Assembly (NCBI GenBank): GCA_022508285.1 | Contig: JAFLVN010000001.1 | Coordinates: 1 to 64,000 of the forward strand | DNA from: Clostridiales bacterium | Lineage (GTDB): Bacteria; Bacillota; Clostridia; Christensenellales; Borkfalkiaceae | Direction: 5' to 3' | DNA length: 64,000 nt | In this document: positions 1 through 7,688 of the stretch, piece by piece | How positions within the stretch are numbered: position 1 is the first letter of the stretch | How the letters are laid out: each line of letters opens with the position of its first letter | Position numbers and translations under genes: made by a program | Notes under the pieces: model-generated | Seen by the model: only the letters and a program-made list of their open reading frames with translations | The model's database searches: none | Told to the model about the DNA's origin: nothing

Positions 1-53
<53 letters not shown>

Positions 54-84
54 TTATAAAAAAACAGTGCGGGCTTTTAAATAA

Positions 85-159
85 TGGAGCGGGAGACGAG
101 ATTCGAACCCGCGACATTCACCTTGGCAAGGTGACGCTCTACCACTGAGCCACTCCCGC
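85..159 (-). tRNA. tRNA-Gly (GCC)
   Basis: Complete cloverleaf on the minus strand. The acceptor stem GCGGGAG pairs with CTCCCGC, the anticodon loop TTGCCAA gives GCC (glycine), the T loop GTTCGAATC is intact, and the 3' CCA is encoded. It is the middle gene of the tRNA cluster. Confidence 0.97.
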
Positions 160-183
160 AAAATTTGCGCCGCACTGTTTATT

Positions 184-259
184 TGGTGGGAGCTACAGGG
201 CTCGAACCTGTGACCCACTGCTTGTAGGGCAGTTGCTCTCCCAACTGAGCTAAGCTCCC
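184..259 (-). tRNA. tRNA-Val (TAC)
   Basis: Complete cloverleaf on the minus strand. The acceptor GGGAGCT pairs with AGCTCCC, the anticodon loop CCTACAA gives TAC (valine), the T loop GTTCGAGCC is intact, and CCA is encoded. It is the promoter-proximal gene of the cluster. Confidence 0.97.
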
Positions 260-271
260 AAACGCTTAATT

Positions 272-300
272 AATATACCAAATATTATTTTAAAAAGCAA
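272..300 (-). promoter_or_regulatory. Promoter of the tRNA cluster
   Basis: On the minus strand: TTGCTT, 17 nt, TATATT, ending about 12 nt before the tRNA-Val 5' end. The fit to a sigma-A promoter is good and no other promoter is visible before the tRNAs. Confidence 0.6.
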
Positions 301-433
301 GTGATTTTTTAATGATTTTACTAAATTTTATAAAAAATTTACGGCGTAGTTATAGCTTACAGTTGTCACCACTATATATTGTATTAAATATCACAAATAT
401 AATGTTCCGCTTAAAAATTTTTCGTTCAATCGC

Positions 434-462
434 TTGTTATTATCGACAAAATGCGATAAAAT
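434..462 (+). promoter_or_regulatory. Promoter of the degV-like gene
   Basis: TTGTTA, 17 nt, TAAAAT, about 45 nt upstream of the start codon. The rest of the 260-507 stretch is AT-rich with no other recognisable feature. Confidence 0.55.
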
Positions 463-507
463 AGACATAATAGAGCTAAATGTTAAAAAGCTTTAAAGGA
501 GAGAAAT

Positions 508-1383
508 ATGAGCGTACTTATTTTTGACTCCAACTGCGAGCTGTGGCACACCCGTGCAGAGGAGCTGGGGTTGGACTATATTTCGATGCCGTATATGTAT
601 AACGGCGAGGAGTATTACTACGATTTAGGAAAAAACACCGACTTTAAAAAGTTTTACAATGCGGTGAGAGGGGGCGTCGTGCCAAAAACTATGGCGCTCA
701 ACCCCGAAAACTATAAGGAAATTTTGTCGCCGTACTTTGAAAAGGGCGAGGACGTGCTGTACGTTTCCTTCTCGCACAAAATGAGCGGCACGTTCGGCTC
801 GCTCGATATCGCACTCAAGGAGCTTAAAGAAAAGTACCCCGAAAGGAAGTGCACGGTATTCAATACCCTTTCGATATCTATAGGCGCTCTGCTACAGGTT
901 GAAGCGGCGGCGGAGCTGAAAAAGCAGGGTAAATCCGACGAAGAAATAATAGAATTTTTAAACGATTTCACAAATAAGGTGTCTTTATATTTCATGGTAG
1001 ATAGCCTTATGCATTTAAAGCGCGGCGGCAGACTTTCGGCAACGGCGGCGGTTGCGGGTACGATGCTCGGCTTAAAGCCCGTGCTTACCTGCGATGAAGA
1101 GGGTGGCTTAAAGGTTATCGAAAAGGTGTCGGGCAGAAAGAAAGCCATTCGCAAGCTCGCCGAAAAGGTTGTGGAGGCGCTCACTCATCCCGAATATAAA
1201 GTATACATAGTTGACGCAGACTGCCCCGAAGATGGGCAGGCACTTGCCGCACTGGTACGGGAAAAGCGCCCCGACGCAACGATAGTGACCCAGACCGTCG
1301 GTCCGGTTATCGGCTCACACTGCGGACCCGGCACTCTTGGCGTGGCGTTTGTATCAGACAGTCGCCCGATTCCTTTAAAATAA
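508..1383 (+). CDS. DegV family fatty-acid-binding protein
   Basis: A 291-aa DegV/FakB-type protein of normal family length. Family members hold one fatty acid between two alpha/beta domains; FakB members present it to the kinase FakA for phosphorylation and use in phospholipid synthesis. Seen here: DSNCEL at residues 7-12 (first-domain motif), SFSHKMSGTF at 87-96 (head-group pocket), and an LKRGGRLS loop near residue 170. The ATG has AAAGGAG just upstream and its own promoter. It stands alone, ending in a GC-rich hairpin and convergent with the rubrerythrin gene. No fakA is in the window, so a FakB role is only inferred. Confidence 0.9.
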   Translation: MSVLIFDSNCELWHTRAEELGLDYISMPYMYNGEEYYYDLGKNTDFKKFYNAVRGGVVPKTMALNPENYKEILSPYFEKGEDVLYVSFSHKMSGTFGSLDIALKELKEKYPERKCTVFNTLSISIGALLQVEAAAELKKQGKSDEEIIEFLNDFTNKVSLYFMVDSLMHLKRGGRLSATAAVAGTMLGLKPVLTCDEEGGLKVIEKVSGRKKAIRKLAEKVVEALTHPEYKVYIVDADCPEDGQALAALVREKRPDATIVTQTVGPVIGSHCGPGTLGVAFVSDSRPIPLK

Positions 1384-1399
1384 ATATTTTGAAAGTAAG

Positions 1400-1426
1400 G
1401 CGGCGGCGCAAAACTTGCGCCGCCGC
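1400..1426 (+). terminator. GC-rich hairpin after degV-like gene
   Basis: Arms at 1400-1411 and 1415-1426 are perfectly complementary (GCGGCGGCGCAA) with a 3-nt loop. No clear T-run follows on the plus strand. The same GCGGCGCAA stem recurs in the hairpins at 41244 and 41826. Confidence 0.5.
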
Positions 1427-1468
1427 TATGATTGATTTGAGAATAGTTAGTCAACCGATAACGCAATT

Positions 1469-1525
1469 AAGATACCCGGGTGCGGAGCCACTCCGCAAGA
1501 TACCCGGGGTGCAGCGTCACGCTGC
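1469..1525 (-). repeat. Two tandem 28-29 bp units, each with a hairpin
   Basis: Units at 1469-1496 and 1497-1525 share AAGATACCCGGG and then diverge. Each ends in its own hairpin, GCGGAG/CTCCGC in the first and GCAGCG/CGCTGC in the second. The array abuts the stop codon of the rubrerythrin gene, so it forms the start of that mRNA's 3' end. The changed bases keep the stems paired, as in REP-type palindromes. Confidence 0.7.
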
Positions 1526-2080
1526 TTAATAGTTTTCTTTATGTACTTCGAAGTATGCCTGGGGATGTTTGCATACGGGGCAGAGCTCGGGTGCTTTGGT
1601 GCCTACCACAATGTGTCCGCAGTTGCGGCACTCCCAAACCATAACGCCGCTCTTTTCGAACACCTGCTTGGTTTCGACGTTCTTTAAAAGAGCACGGTAT
1701 CTCTCCTCGTGAGCCTTCTCGATAGCCGCAACGCCGCGGAACTGCTTTGCAAGTTCGGTAAAGCCTTCTTCCTCGGCTTCCTTAGCCATACGCTCGTACA
1801 TATCCGTCCATTCGGCGTTTTCGCCCTCGGCTGCGTGTAAAAGATTTTCCTCAAGCGTACCAAGCTCGCCGAGCGCCTTAAACCACAGTTTGGCGTGTTC
1901 TTTTTCGTTTTCAGCCGTCTTTAAAAAGAGTTCGGCAATCTGCTCGTAGCCTGCCTTTTTAGCCACCGAAGCAAAATAAGTATACTTGTTTCTTGCCTGC
2001 GACTCACCTGCGAACGCTTCCCAAAGATTCTTTTCAGTCTTGGTGCCTGCATAGGGGTTGCGCTTATTTTCGTTGCTCAT
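1526..2080 (-). CDS. rbr: Rubrerythrin
   Basis: A 184-aa rubrerythrin, a peroxide-reducing non-haem iron protein of the anaerobe cytoplasm. Residues 15-135 form the four-helix diiron ferritin-like domain, with E21 in [11 protein letters not shown] and the E59-x-x-H62 pair in ENEKEHAK as visible ligands. The C-terminal rubredoxin-like iron site uses C151, C154, C167 and C170. GAGGTG precedes the ATG. It is monocistronic, with a near-consensus promoter at 2114-2142 and tandem hairpins directly after the stop. No PerR gene or obvious PerR box was noticed. Confidence 0.97.
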   Translation of the reverse strand: MSNENKRNPYAGTKTEKNLWEAFAGESQARNKYTYFASVAKKAGYEQIAELFLKTAENEKEHAKLWFKALGELGTLEENLLHAAEGENAEWTDMYERMAKEAEEEGFTELAKQFRGVAAIEKAHEERYRALLKNVETKQVFEKSGVMVWECRNCGHIVVGTKAPELCPVCKHPQAYFEVHKENY

Positions 2081-2113
2081 AAATTCACCTCAAAATAAAT
2101 TATTTATGACAAA

Positions 2114-2142
2114 ATAATATCAAACCTTGGCTTGCCTGTCAA
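2114..2142 (-). promoter_or_regulatory. Rubrerythrin promoter
   Basis: Minus strand TTGACA, 17 nt, TATTAT; five of six -10 bases and all -35 bases match consensus. It lies 34 nt before the start codon and is divergent from the GH43 promoter. Confidence 0.8.
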
Positions 2143-2170
2143 CGACTTTGCGAATTTTTTGATGAAAGTA

Positions 2171-2199
2171 TTGAAAACGTTGACAAATAATGATAAAAT
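2171..2199 (+). promoter_or_regulatory. Promoter of the GH43 gene
   Basis: TTGAAA, 17 nt, TAAAAT on the plus strand. A TTGACA at 2180-2185 is also present but lacks a well-spaced -10 box. Confidence 0.55.
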
Positions 2200-2242
2200 A
2201 ATATCTGGCGATATGTTGCCTAATACTTTTTAAGGTGAGAAA

Positions 2243-3742
2243 ATGCAATACGAAAATCCCGTTTTGTTTTCCGACTACTCCGACCCCGACGTGATAAGGG
2301 TGGGCGACGACTTTTATATGGTTGCGTCCTCCTGTAACTTTGTGCCGGGCGTGCCCGTTCTGCACTCCAAAAACCTCGTTGAGTGGGAGATAATCAACTA
2401 CGTATTGCCAAAAATACCGTTTGAACGGTTCGACAAGGTGTGCCACGGCGACGGCGCATGGGCGCCCTCGCTCCGCTATCACGACGGTAAATTCTACTGC
2501 CTTATACCCTTCCCCGACGAGGGCATATTCGTCTCCGAAACGGACGACCCGTACGGTAAATGGTCGCTCATCCGTCCGCTTTTGGTCGGCAAGGGCTACA
2601 AAGACCCCTGCCCCGTATGGGCGCACGGCAGGTGCTTTGTTGCCTTTGCGTTTGATAAGAGCCGCACGGGCTTTAACTCCAGACTCGCCGTGTTCGAAAC
2701 GGATTCCGAGCTCAAAACTCCCGCCGAAAGGTTTGCGTTTATCTACGACGGTCACGACCACAACCCCGATATCGAGGGCCCTAAATTTTACAGGCGTGGC
2801 AAGTATTTTTATATTTTAGCGCCTGCGGGCGGCGAGAGTACGGGCTGGCAGGTGGCGCTCCGCTCCGAAAAAATCTACGGTCCTTACGAGAGCAAAATTG
2901 TTTTAACGCAGGGCGAAACCGAAGTTAACGGCCCCCACGGCGGCGCACTGATAGATTTAGACGACGAGGGTGAAAGGTGGGCGTTTATGCACTTTCAGAA
3001 GATTGGCGCATACGGCAAGGTGATGCACCTGCAACCCGCAAAATGGGTAAACGACTGGGTGCTCTGCGGAGAGGCGGAAGACGATAATCTGCCCGGACAC
3101 CCCGTAAAATACGGCGAATATCCCGTAAATATACAGACGGGTTATAAAATAGACCCCGACGACGAGTTCGACGGCGACAGACTGTCTTTAAAGTGGCAGA
3201 CTCCCGCAAACCCCGACGAGGGCTGGTATTCATTCAAAAACGGATTAAAGCTGAACTGTGCGTACTTCCCCAAAACGGCGCTATCCGACCTGCCTCAGCT
3301 GATAATGCAAAAGGTCAGCTATAAAAACTTTTCCGTCAAGTGCAAGTGCAAGTTGAATCTTTTAAACGACGGGGACGAAGTCGGCTTCACCGTGTTCGGC
3401 AGGGAATATTCCTATATCTGCGTGGTGCGTATAAACGGACAGAACTATCTCGAAATAAGAAAGGGCTCGCAAGAAGGGGCGGAGGACGAAACGCTCTGCC
3501 GCAGCCAGCCTTATAACGACGATTACGTCACGTTCCAGATAAGTGCAAAATTCGAAGAGCCTAACCGCCTTGCGATAAAATACACCTTCGGCGGTAGCGC
3601 CTTCACCCGCAAGTTTTACGCCGCACCCGGATGCGGCGTAGGCGCAAAACTCGGCATATATGCCCGTGCGAATACCCTTTCAAAAGGTAGCGCGACCTTC
3701 AAATTCTTCCGCGTTACCCGCACGGATAGTAGGGTCAAGTAA
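2243..3742 (+). CDS. Glycoside hydrolase family 43, beta-xylosidase-like
   Basis: A 499-aa GH43 enzyme without signal peptide, so probably cytoplasmic and acting on imported xylo- or arabino-oligosaccharides. Family reasoning places the catalytic base at D14 (SDPDV), the pKa-modulating Asp at D121 (KDPCPVW) and the acid at E178 (DIEGPKF); all three are present. Residues 1-295 form the five-bladed propeller. Residues 310-495 look like the concanavalin-like domain seen in GH43 beta-xylosidases. The start is preceded by AAGGTGAG. No transporter or regulator for sugars is adjacent. Xylosidase versus arabinofuranosidase activity cannot be told by eye. Confidence 0.92.
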   Translation: MQYENPVLFSDYSDPDVIRVGDDFYMVASSCNFVPGVPVLHSKNLVEWEIINYVLPKIPFERFDKVCHGDGAWAPSLRYHDGKFYCLIPFPDEGIFVSETDDPYGKWSLIRPLLVGKGYKDPCPVWAHGRCFVAFAFDKSRTGFNSRLAVFETDSELKTPAERFAFIYDGHDHNPDIEGPKFYRRGKYFYILAPAGGESTGWQVALRSEKIYGPYESKIVLTQGETEVNGPHGGALIDLDDEGERWAFMHFQKIGAYGKVMHLQPAKWVNDWVLCGEAEDDNLPGHPVKYGEYPVNIQTGYKIDPDDEFDGDRLSLKWQTPANPDEGWYSFKNGLKLNCAYFPKTALSDLPQLIMQKVSYKNFSVKCKCKLNLLNDGDEVGFTVFGREYSYICVVRINGQNYLEIRKGSQEGAEDETLCRSQPYNDDYVTFQISAKFEEPNRLAIKYTFGGSAFTRKFYAAPGCGVGAKLGIYARANTLSKGSATFKFFRVTRTDSRVK

Positions 3743-4027
3743 CTACTCGAAAATATCCGAAAAATCGTTGGCTTGTGCGGCGAGCCTAAATCCCGTTTTA
3801 AAGCCAGCGGTGTAGTACTGCTCGGTCAGCATTGCGTGAACGTCTGATACAGCGTCGAAAAACTCTGTAAAAACTTTAAAAATTTCGGGGGAGAGGGTGG
3901 CTTTCAATTTGTCGTAAAGCTCATCCTCTTTTTGTGTAAGCCTGTCATAGTCCTTGTCCTGCGGAAGTTTGAATTTTTGTTCACCGCAGGTTTCGCTTAA
4001 AAATATTGCTTGAATTATATCTACCAT
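3743..4027 (-). CDS. Small DUF6809-like helical protein, partner of divergent HTH
   Basis: A 94-aa charged, helical protein of unknown function, starting MVDIIQAIFL. Its middle and end (YDRLTQKEDELYDKL, then AGFKTGFRLAAQ) align by eye with the proteins at 8868 and 54602, which I place in the DUF6809 group from memory. The ATG at 4027 is preferred to an upstream in-frame start because a TTGACT-17-TATAAT promoter ends 6 nt before it, giving a leaderless mRNA; there is no Shine-Dalgarno. It is divergent from an XRE regulator and abuts the GH43 stop. Confidence 0.7.
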   Translation of the reverse strand: MVDIIQAIFLSETCGEQKFKLPQDKDYDRLTQKEDELYDKLKATLSPEIFKVFTEFFDAVSDVHAMLTEQYYTAGFKTGFRLAAQANDFSDIFE

Positions 4028-4033
4028 ACTTGC

Positions 4034-4082
4034 ATTATATATCACAAAAATGTGGCAGTCAAGCATTTGTCACAAATTTGTG
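4034..4082 (-). promoter_or_regulatory. Promoter with operator-like palindromes between DUF6809-like gene and HTH
   Basis: Minus-strand TTGACT (4057-4062), 17-nt spacer, TATAAT (4034-4039). The spacer holds CACA-4 nt-TGTG. A perfect 12-bp palindrome CACAAATTTGTG sits at 4071-4082 between the two genes. This fits autoregulation by the divergent XRE protein, which is inference. Confidence 0.65.
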
Positions 4083-4105
4083 TCATAATTTTATAGAGGT
4101 AGATT

Positions 4106-4306
4106 ATGAATTATGGCGAATCATTAAAATATCATCGTGAAAATGCAGGGCTTTCGCAACATGAGCTTGCAAGAAAAATCGGCACATCTTGCCAAAACAT
4201 TAGCCGATGGGAGGGTGGTAAAGTTTTGCCCAATATCGACTTTTGCGTTAAGCTTGCCGATTTTTATTGCATATCCCTCGACGAACTGGTGGGGCGTAAA
4301 ATATAA
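4106..4306 (+). CDS. XRE-family HTH regulator (module 1)
   Basis: A 66-aa protein that is little more than one Cro/C1-type helix-turn-helix: LSQHELARKIGTSCQNISRWE is the scaffold and recognition helices (about residues 16-36), followed by the usual PNIDFCVKLADFYCISLDELV packing helices. It has no effector domain. AGAGGT precedes the ATG. It is divergent from the DUF6809-like gene, with palindromes in the shared region, so it probably controls both. Three similar modules occur at 8568, 41584 and 46777. Confidence 0.88.
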   Translation: MNYGESLKYHRENAGLSQHELARKIGTSCQNISRWEGGKVLPNIDFCVKLADFYCISLDELVGRKI

Positions 4307-4325
4307 TTGCGCAAATTAAAAGCAA

Positions 4326-4354
4326 TTGACATTAGGGCGCATAAAGTTTATAAT
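4326..4354 (+). promoter_or_regulatory. Promoter of the secB-like gene
   Basis: TTGACA, 17 nt, TATAAT: a full consensus sigma-A promoter, 35 nt before the start codon. Confidence 0.9.
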
Positions 4355-4389
4355 ATTGTAAATAAATTAAACATCAGGAGTAACCATTT

Positions 4390-4824
4390 ATGAAATTCGA
4401 ATTTAAAGGCGTAACGGCGGAAGAGCTTTCGTTTAAACTCAACAGGGTACGCTTAAACCCTCAGGATAAGCTGGACATAAAGCCCCAGTTTTCCCGTCAG
4501 GTAAGAAAAGTAAACAATAACGAAAAGTTGAATTTTATCGCCCTTTCCGTAAAGATAGAGAGCACGGACGAAGAGCCCAAGCCCTTCAATATCAACGTGA
4601 CTGTAGTCGGAGTGTTCGAAGTTGAGGAGATCAGAAACGACGCCGAGGAGCGCAACTTCGTAATCGAAGCTACAAAGGCGTTATATCCCTATCTCCGCTC
4701 GGCTGTTACAAACCTTACGGCAAACGCATATATCGCTCCCTTGAACCTGCCCGTAATCAACGGACCTATATTCCCGGAAGACAGAGACCAGTTTGCTTTC
4801 ACGGTAGGCAACAACCTCAATTAA
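4390..4824 (+). CDS. secB: SecB-like protein-export chaperone
   Basis: A 144-aa protein resembling SecB, the cytosolic chaperone that keeps preproteins unfolded for SecA. The N-terminal beta-strand pattern fits, and the C-terminal YLRSAVTNLTANAYIAPLNL matches the family's helix and PPL-x-L-PPIN-type ending (here APLNLPVING). Classical SecB is proteobacterial; divergent SecB-like proteins are known in some Firmicutes, often as stand-alone or toxin-antitoxin chaperones. No toxin-like gene is adjacent. It has its own strong promoter, and family A copy 1 lies directly after the stop. The family call is fairly sure; the export role is inferred. Confidence 0.75.
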   Translation: MKFEFKGVTAEELSFKLNRVRLNPQDKLDIKPQFSRQVRKVNNNEKLNFIALSVKIESTDEEPKPFNINVTVVGVFEVEEIRNDAEERNFVIEATKALYPYLRSAVTNLTANAYIAPLNLPVINGPIFPEDRDQFAFTVGNNLN

Positions 4825-4832
4825 ACTCCAGA

Positions 4833-4953
4833 AACCGCATATATGCTTCGCATAACTGTGTCGTGCTCCGCTTTTTTAGGGTCATTTACGTTAAAGTAAA
4901 CTCCCCGTCAAAAATGCTCGCACTCCTTGTTCTGCTCGCATCTCTGCGGTTTT
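4833..4953 (+). repeat. Family A intergenic element, copy 1
   Basis: A palindromic element of about 120 bp after the secB-like gene. End stem AACCGCA/TGCGGTT; middle stem TTTTT/AAAAA; apical stem TTTAC/GTAAA with loop GTTAAA. The conserved blocks ATATGCTTCGCATAACT and CTGCTCGCATCTCTG mark the two arms. It is sense to transcription, with no T-run. Confidence 0.9.
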
Positions 4954-4981
4954 AGTTTATTTTAGAAGAACGGAGATACTA

Positions 4982-5758
4982 ATGAAAATAAAGTGGTACG
5001 GCACGGCGACCCTATTGATTGACAGCGGCGGCACACGCATACTTATCGACCCGTACTTAAAACCTTACAACAAAAAGCTTCCGCATGTGCCCTTGAAAGA
5101 GGCGGCTTCGGCGGAAGCGATATTTATAACTCACCCGCACTTGGACCATTTTATTCACGTCGGCGCTTTCACGTGCGGCAACGTCAAAAATATTTATGTT
5201 TCAAAAAACGGGATAGAGCGTGCGCAAAAGCACGGAATATTCCACGAGCTTATGACTCCGCTCGGCGCTGACGAGGAGATTACGGTGGGGGATATCACCG
5301 TGCGAACCTTTCAAAGTCGTCACTGCAAATTCGACGCGGCAGCCGTGCTCGGCATAGTTTTCAATCCGCTTACGTATATTCATCCCGGGCGTGTGGCATC
5401 CATCCTTAAAGATCTTAAGCAGTATAAAATCACCGACGATATCTATGCGCTCGAGGTGTCCTGCGGCGGCAAAAGCATAATGGTGCTCGGCTCGGCGGGC
5501 ATGGAAAAGGGAGTAAGCTATCCCACAGGTGCAGACCTTTTAGTATTCCCATATCAGGGGCGCGCACGTATGCATAAATATATATTGCCCTTTTTGCAGA
5601 CCTTCCGCCCCAAGGCGGTAATGCTCGACCACTTCGACAACGCCTTTCCGCCGTTTACGCATAACGTTAGCACGAAAAAGTTTTTGCCGGCAGTAAAAGA
5701 AAACTTCCCCGAAATAAAAGCTTTCGTGCCCGTGGAAGACGAGTGGTACGAAATTTAA
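4982..5758 (+). CDS. Metallo-beta-lactamase-fold hydrolase (UlaG-like)
   Basis: A 258-aa protein of the metallo-beta-lactamase superfamily. The ITHPHLDH motif at about residues 49-56 supplies the first metal ligands; a later QSRH (about 104-107) and LDHFDNA (about 217-223) fit the remaining ligands. Family relatives include UlaG-type lactonases and many proteins of unknown substrate; the substrate here is unknown. No signal peptide. The start ATG follows ACGGAG. It is separated from the secB-like gene by family A copy 1 and followed by the rpmG promoter. Confidence 0.8.
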   Translation: MKIKWYGTATLLIDSGGTRILIDPYLKPYNKKLPHVPLKEAASAEAIFITHPHLDHFIHVGAFTCGNVKNIYVSKNGIERAQKHGIFHELMTPLGADEEITVGDITVRTFQSRHCKFDAAAVLGIVFNPLTYIHPGRVASILKDLKQYKITDDIYALEVSCGGKSIMVLGSAGMEKGVSYPTGADLLVFPYQGRARMHKYILPFLQTFRPKAVMLDHFDNAFPPFTHNVSTKKFLPAVKENFPEIKAFVPVEDEWYEI

Positions 5759-5786
5759 TAAATTTTAAAATATTTCAAAAAATAAG

Positions 5787-5815
5787 TTGACACCCCCGAA
5801 TTTATGTGGTAAACT
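5787..5815 (+). promoter_or_regulatory. Promoter of rpmG-secE-nusG
   Basis: TTGACA, 17 nt, TAAACT, followed within 6 nt by an attenuator-like hairpin. Confidence 0.8.
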
Positions 5816-5820
5816 CTCTC

Positions 5821-5848
5821 TACACCGCAAAAGGGGTGTAATTTTTTT
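5821..5848 (+). terminator. Attenuator-like hairpin in the rpmG leader
   Basis: Stem TACACC (5821-5826) with GGTGTA (5835-5840) and then seven T (5842-5848), immediately after the promoter and before rpmG. Its position suggests premature termination control of the operon. Confidence 0.6.
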
Positions 5849-5865
5849 GTACGGAGTTTTCCAAC

Positions 5866-6033
5866 ATGGCAACCAAAGCACAAGTCAGAACAAAGATAAC
5901 CTTCGAGTGCACTGAGTGCAAGCACCGCAATTACGACAGCTATAAGAATAAGCGCAACGATCCCGACAGGCTTACTATATCCAAGTACTGCCCGTTCTGC
6001 AAAAAGCACACAGAGCATAAAGAAAGCAAATAA
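5866..6033 (+). CDS. rpmG: 50S ribosomal protein L33
   Basis: A 55-aa L33 of the large ribosomal subunit. It is the zinc-binding form, with C15, C18, C42 and C45. The start ATG follows ACGGAG. The rpmG-secE-nusG order is standard for Firmicutes. Family B copy 1 fills the gap to secE. Confidence 0.97.
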   Translation: MATKAQVRTKITFECTECKHRNYDSYKNKRNDPDRLTISKYCPFCKKHTEHKESK

Positions 6034-6036
6034 TTT

Positions 6037-6136
6037 ACGCCGAAAAACGGCAAGGTGGAATTTACTTCCGCCGTTAAGCCGTTTTACGACTTCACTAACC
6101 TCGCGACAAGTGGAGCTACTGCACCACTTGCGCGAA
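6037..6136 (+). repeat. Family B intergenic element, copy 1 (before secE)
   Basis: A 100-bp structured element from the rpmG stop to the secE ribosome-binding site. Stems: AAAACGGC/GCCGTTTT enclosing GGTGGAA/TTCCGCC, then CAAGTGG/CCACTTG inside CGCG/CGCG. AAGGAG follows 2 nt later. Related copies are at 45209 and 57466, with different but paired stem sequences. Confidence 0.85.
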
Positions 6137-6148
6137 AGGAGTTTATCT

Positions 6149-6379
6149 ATGGCACAAAAAGACACGAGCACAAAAAAGCCCAACATATTCGTTCGTATGG
6201 GCAGAAAATTAAAGGAAACCTTTTCCGAACTTAAAAGGGTAACGTGGCCCACCTTCCCCAAGGTGGTCAAAGCTACGTGCGTCGTTTTGGTCGTCGTACT
6301 TGCCTTTTTGGTTGTTGTAACCGGTATAAACTACGGCTTACAGGCACTTTTAGAAGTATTAACAAATATAGGTCAGTAA
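6149..6379 (+). CDS. secE: Preprotein translocase subunit SecE
   Basis: A 76-aa single-span SecE, the clamp subunit of the SecYEG channel. Seen: basic N terminus, the family signature ELKRVTWPTF (about residues 27-36), then one hydrophobic segment (about 43-63). The ATG at 6149 is chosen because AAAGGAG lies 6 nt upstream and the protein then has the usual length; a longer in-frame start at 6110 lies inside the family B hairpins. Confidence 0.97.
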   Translation: MAQKDTSTKKPNIFVRMGRKLKETFSELKRVTWPTFPKVVKATCVVLVVVLAFLVVVTGINYGLQALLEVLTNIGQ

Positions 6380-6394
6380 TAAGGAGATACCGCT

Positions 6395-6934
6395 ATGGCA
6401 ATGGTAGCCGATACTGAAAATCCCTGCTGGTATATCCTTCACACCTATTCCGGTTACGAAACGATGGTAAGAGACAGTCTTTTCCGTCTTATCGAAAACA
6501 ACAACCTGCAGAACATGATTTTCGACGTTAAAATCCCCATGGAGCAGACCATCGAGGAGAAGAACGGCAAGCGCAAGATAGTAGAGCGCAAACTTTTACC
6601 CTGCTACGTATTCATTAAAATGATATACTCCAACCAGCTTTGGTATTGGGTAACCAACACAAGGGGCGTTACGGGCTTCGTAGGTCCGCAGGGCAGACCC
6701 ATCCCCATGAAGGAAGCTGAAATCCGCAAGATGCGCCTCGAAGAGGTGGTTGTAAACGCAGATTTTGCCGTGGGCGACAGAATTGGAGTAGACAGCGGTC
6801 CTCTGGAGGGCTTCGAGGGCGTTATAACCGAACTCAACGACGCCGCTCAGAAGGCAAAGGTAAACATTCAGATGTTCGGCAGAAATACCGACGTCGAGGT
6901 CGAGTATATCCAGATAAGAAAGCTGGACAATTAA
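6395..6934 (+). CDS. nusG: Transcription antitermination factor NusG
   Basis: A 179-aa NusG, which binds the RNA polymerase clamp and affects pausing and Rho or ribosome coupling. The NGN domain spans about residues 11-115 (WYILHTYSGYE at the start, GVTGFVG near its end), and a KOW domain follows (FAVGDRIGVDSGPLEGFEG). Start ATG with AAGGAG. It lies 16 nt after secE. The stop codon is shared with the first base of family A copy 2. Confidence 0.98.
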   Translation: MAMVADTENPCWYILHTYSGYETMVRDSLFRLIENNNLQNMIFDVKIPMEQTIEEKNGKRKIVERKLLPCYVFIKMIYSNQLWYWVTNTRGVTGFVGPQGRPIPMKEAEIRKMRLEEVVVNADFAVGDRIGVDSGPLEGFEGVITELNDAAQKAKVNIQMFGRNTDVEVEYIQIRKLDN

Positions 6935-7110
6935 ACCGCATATATACTTCGCAATACTGTGTTGCGCTCCGCTTTTGTTCAGGTCACGTACGTTTTAGTA
7001 CGCTCCCTTCCAAAATGCATTGTGAAAATTTTTTACTAACCCTAAAAAATTTTCTACAAAGTGTCGCAAGCTCGCACGTGCGCCTTGTCTTGCTCGCATC
7101 TCTGCGGTTT
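6934..7110 (+). repeat. Family A element, copy 2, with a nested palindrome
   Basis: End stem AACCGCA/TGCGGTT; apical stem CGTAC/GTACG with loop GTTTTA; middle stem TTTT/AAAA. It is about 55 bp longer than the other copies because the 3' arm contains an extra hairpin with 11-bp perfect arms at 7025-7035 and 7043-7053. Confidence 0.88.
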
Positions 7111-7191
7111 ACTTCCGTTTCAACGGACTTTATTTAAATTTTAATTTTTGGCAATTCCGCTTAAATCAAGCGATTTTGTATTTCTGTGGGA

Positions 7192-7221
7192 GGATATATT
7201 AAATCTTTCTATGATATATCC
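7192..7221 (+). promoter_or_regulatory. Hairpin in the rplK leader
   Basis: Perfect 8-bp arms GGATATAT (7192-7199) and ATATATCC (7214-7221) with a 14-nt loop, 28 nt before rplK. L1 represses rplK-rplA mRNA in many bacteria, so this is a candidate control site, but no L1 target motif was proved. The rest of 7111-7249 is AT-rich without another feature. Confidence 0.45.
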
Positions 7222-7249
7222 GTCATAACCACATCGGAGGAAATTTTTT

Positions 7250-7675
7250 ATGGCAAAGAAAATTACTGCTGTCGTAAAACTGCAACTCCCCGCCGGTAAG
7301 GCTACCCCCGCACCCCCCGTAGGTTCTACGCTGGGTCCCCACGGTATCAACATCCCCGGCTTCACCAAGGAGTTCAACGCAAAGACCGCAGCGCAGGCGG
7401 GACTCATTATCCCCTGCGTAGTCACCATCTATCAGGACAGAAGCTTCACGTTCGTTTTAAAGACGCCTCCCACGCCCGTACTCATCAAAAAGGCGTTGGG
7501 AATCGAAACTGCTTCCGCCCGCCCCAACCGCGACAAGGTGGGCAAGCTCACCAAGGCACAGGTTGAAGAAATCGCTAAGACCAAGCTTCCCGACTTAAAC
7601 TGCCACGATTTAGACGCAGCCAAGAGCATGGTCAAGGGCACCGCACGTTCCATGGGCGTTACGGTAGAGGAGTAA
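7250..7675 (+). CDS. rplK: 50S ribosomal protein L11
   Basis: A 141-aa L11, part of the GTPase-associated centre. The N-terminal domain ([17 protein letters not shown]) and the rRNA-binding C-terminal domain are complete. CGGAGG precedes the ATG. It is followed 13 nt later by rplA. Confidence 0.98.
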   Translation: MAKKITAVVKLQLPAGKATPAPPVGSTLGPHGINIPGFTKEFNAKTAAQAGLIIPCVVTIYQDRSFTFVLKTPPTPVLIKKALGIETASARPNRDKVGKLTKAQVEEIAKTKLPDLNCHDLDAAKSMVKGTARSMGVTVEE

Positions 7676-7688
7676 GGAGGTACGAGCT

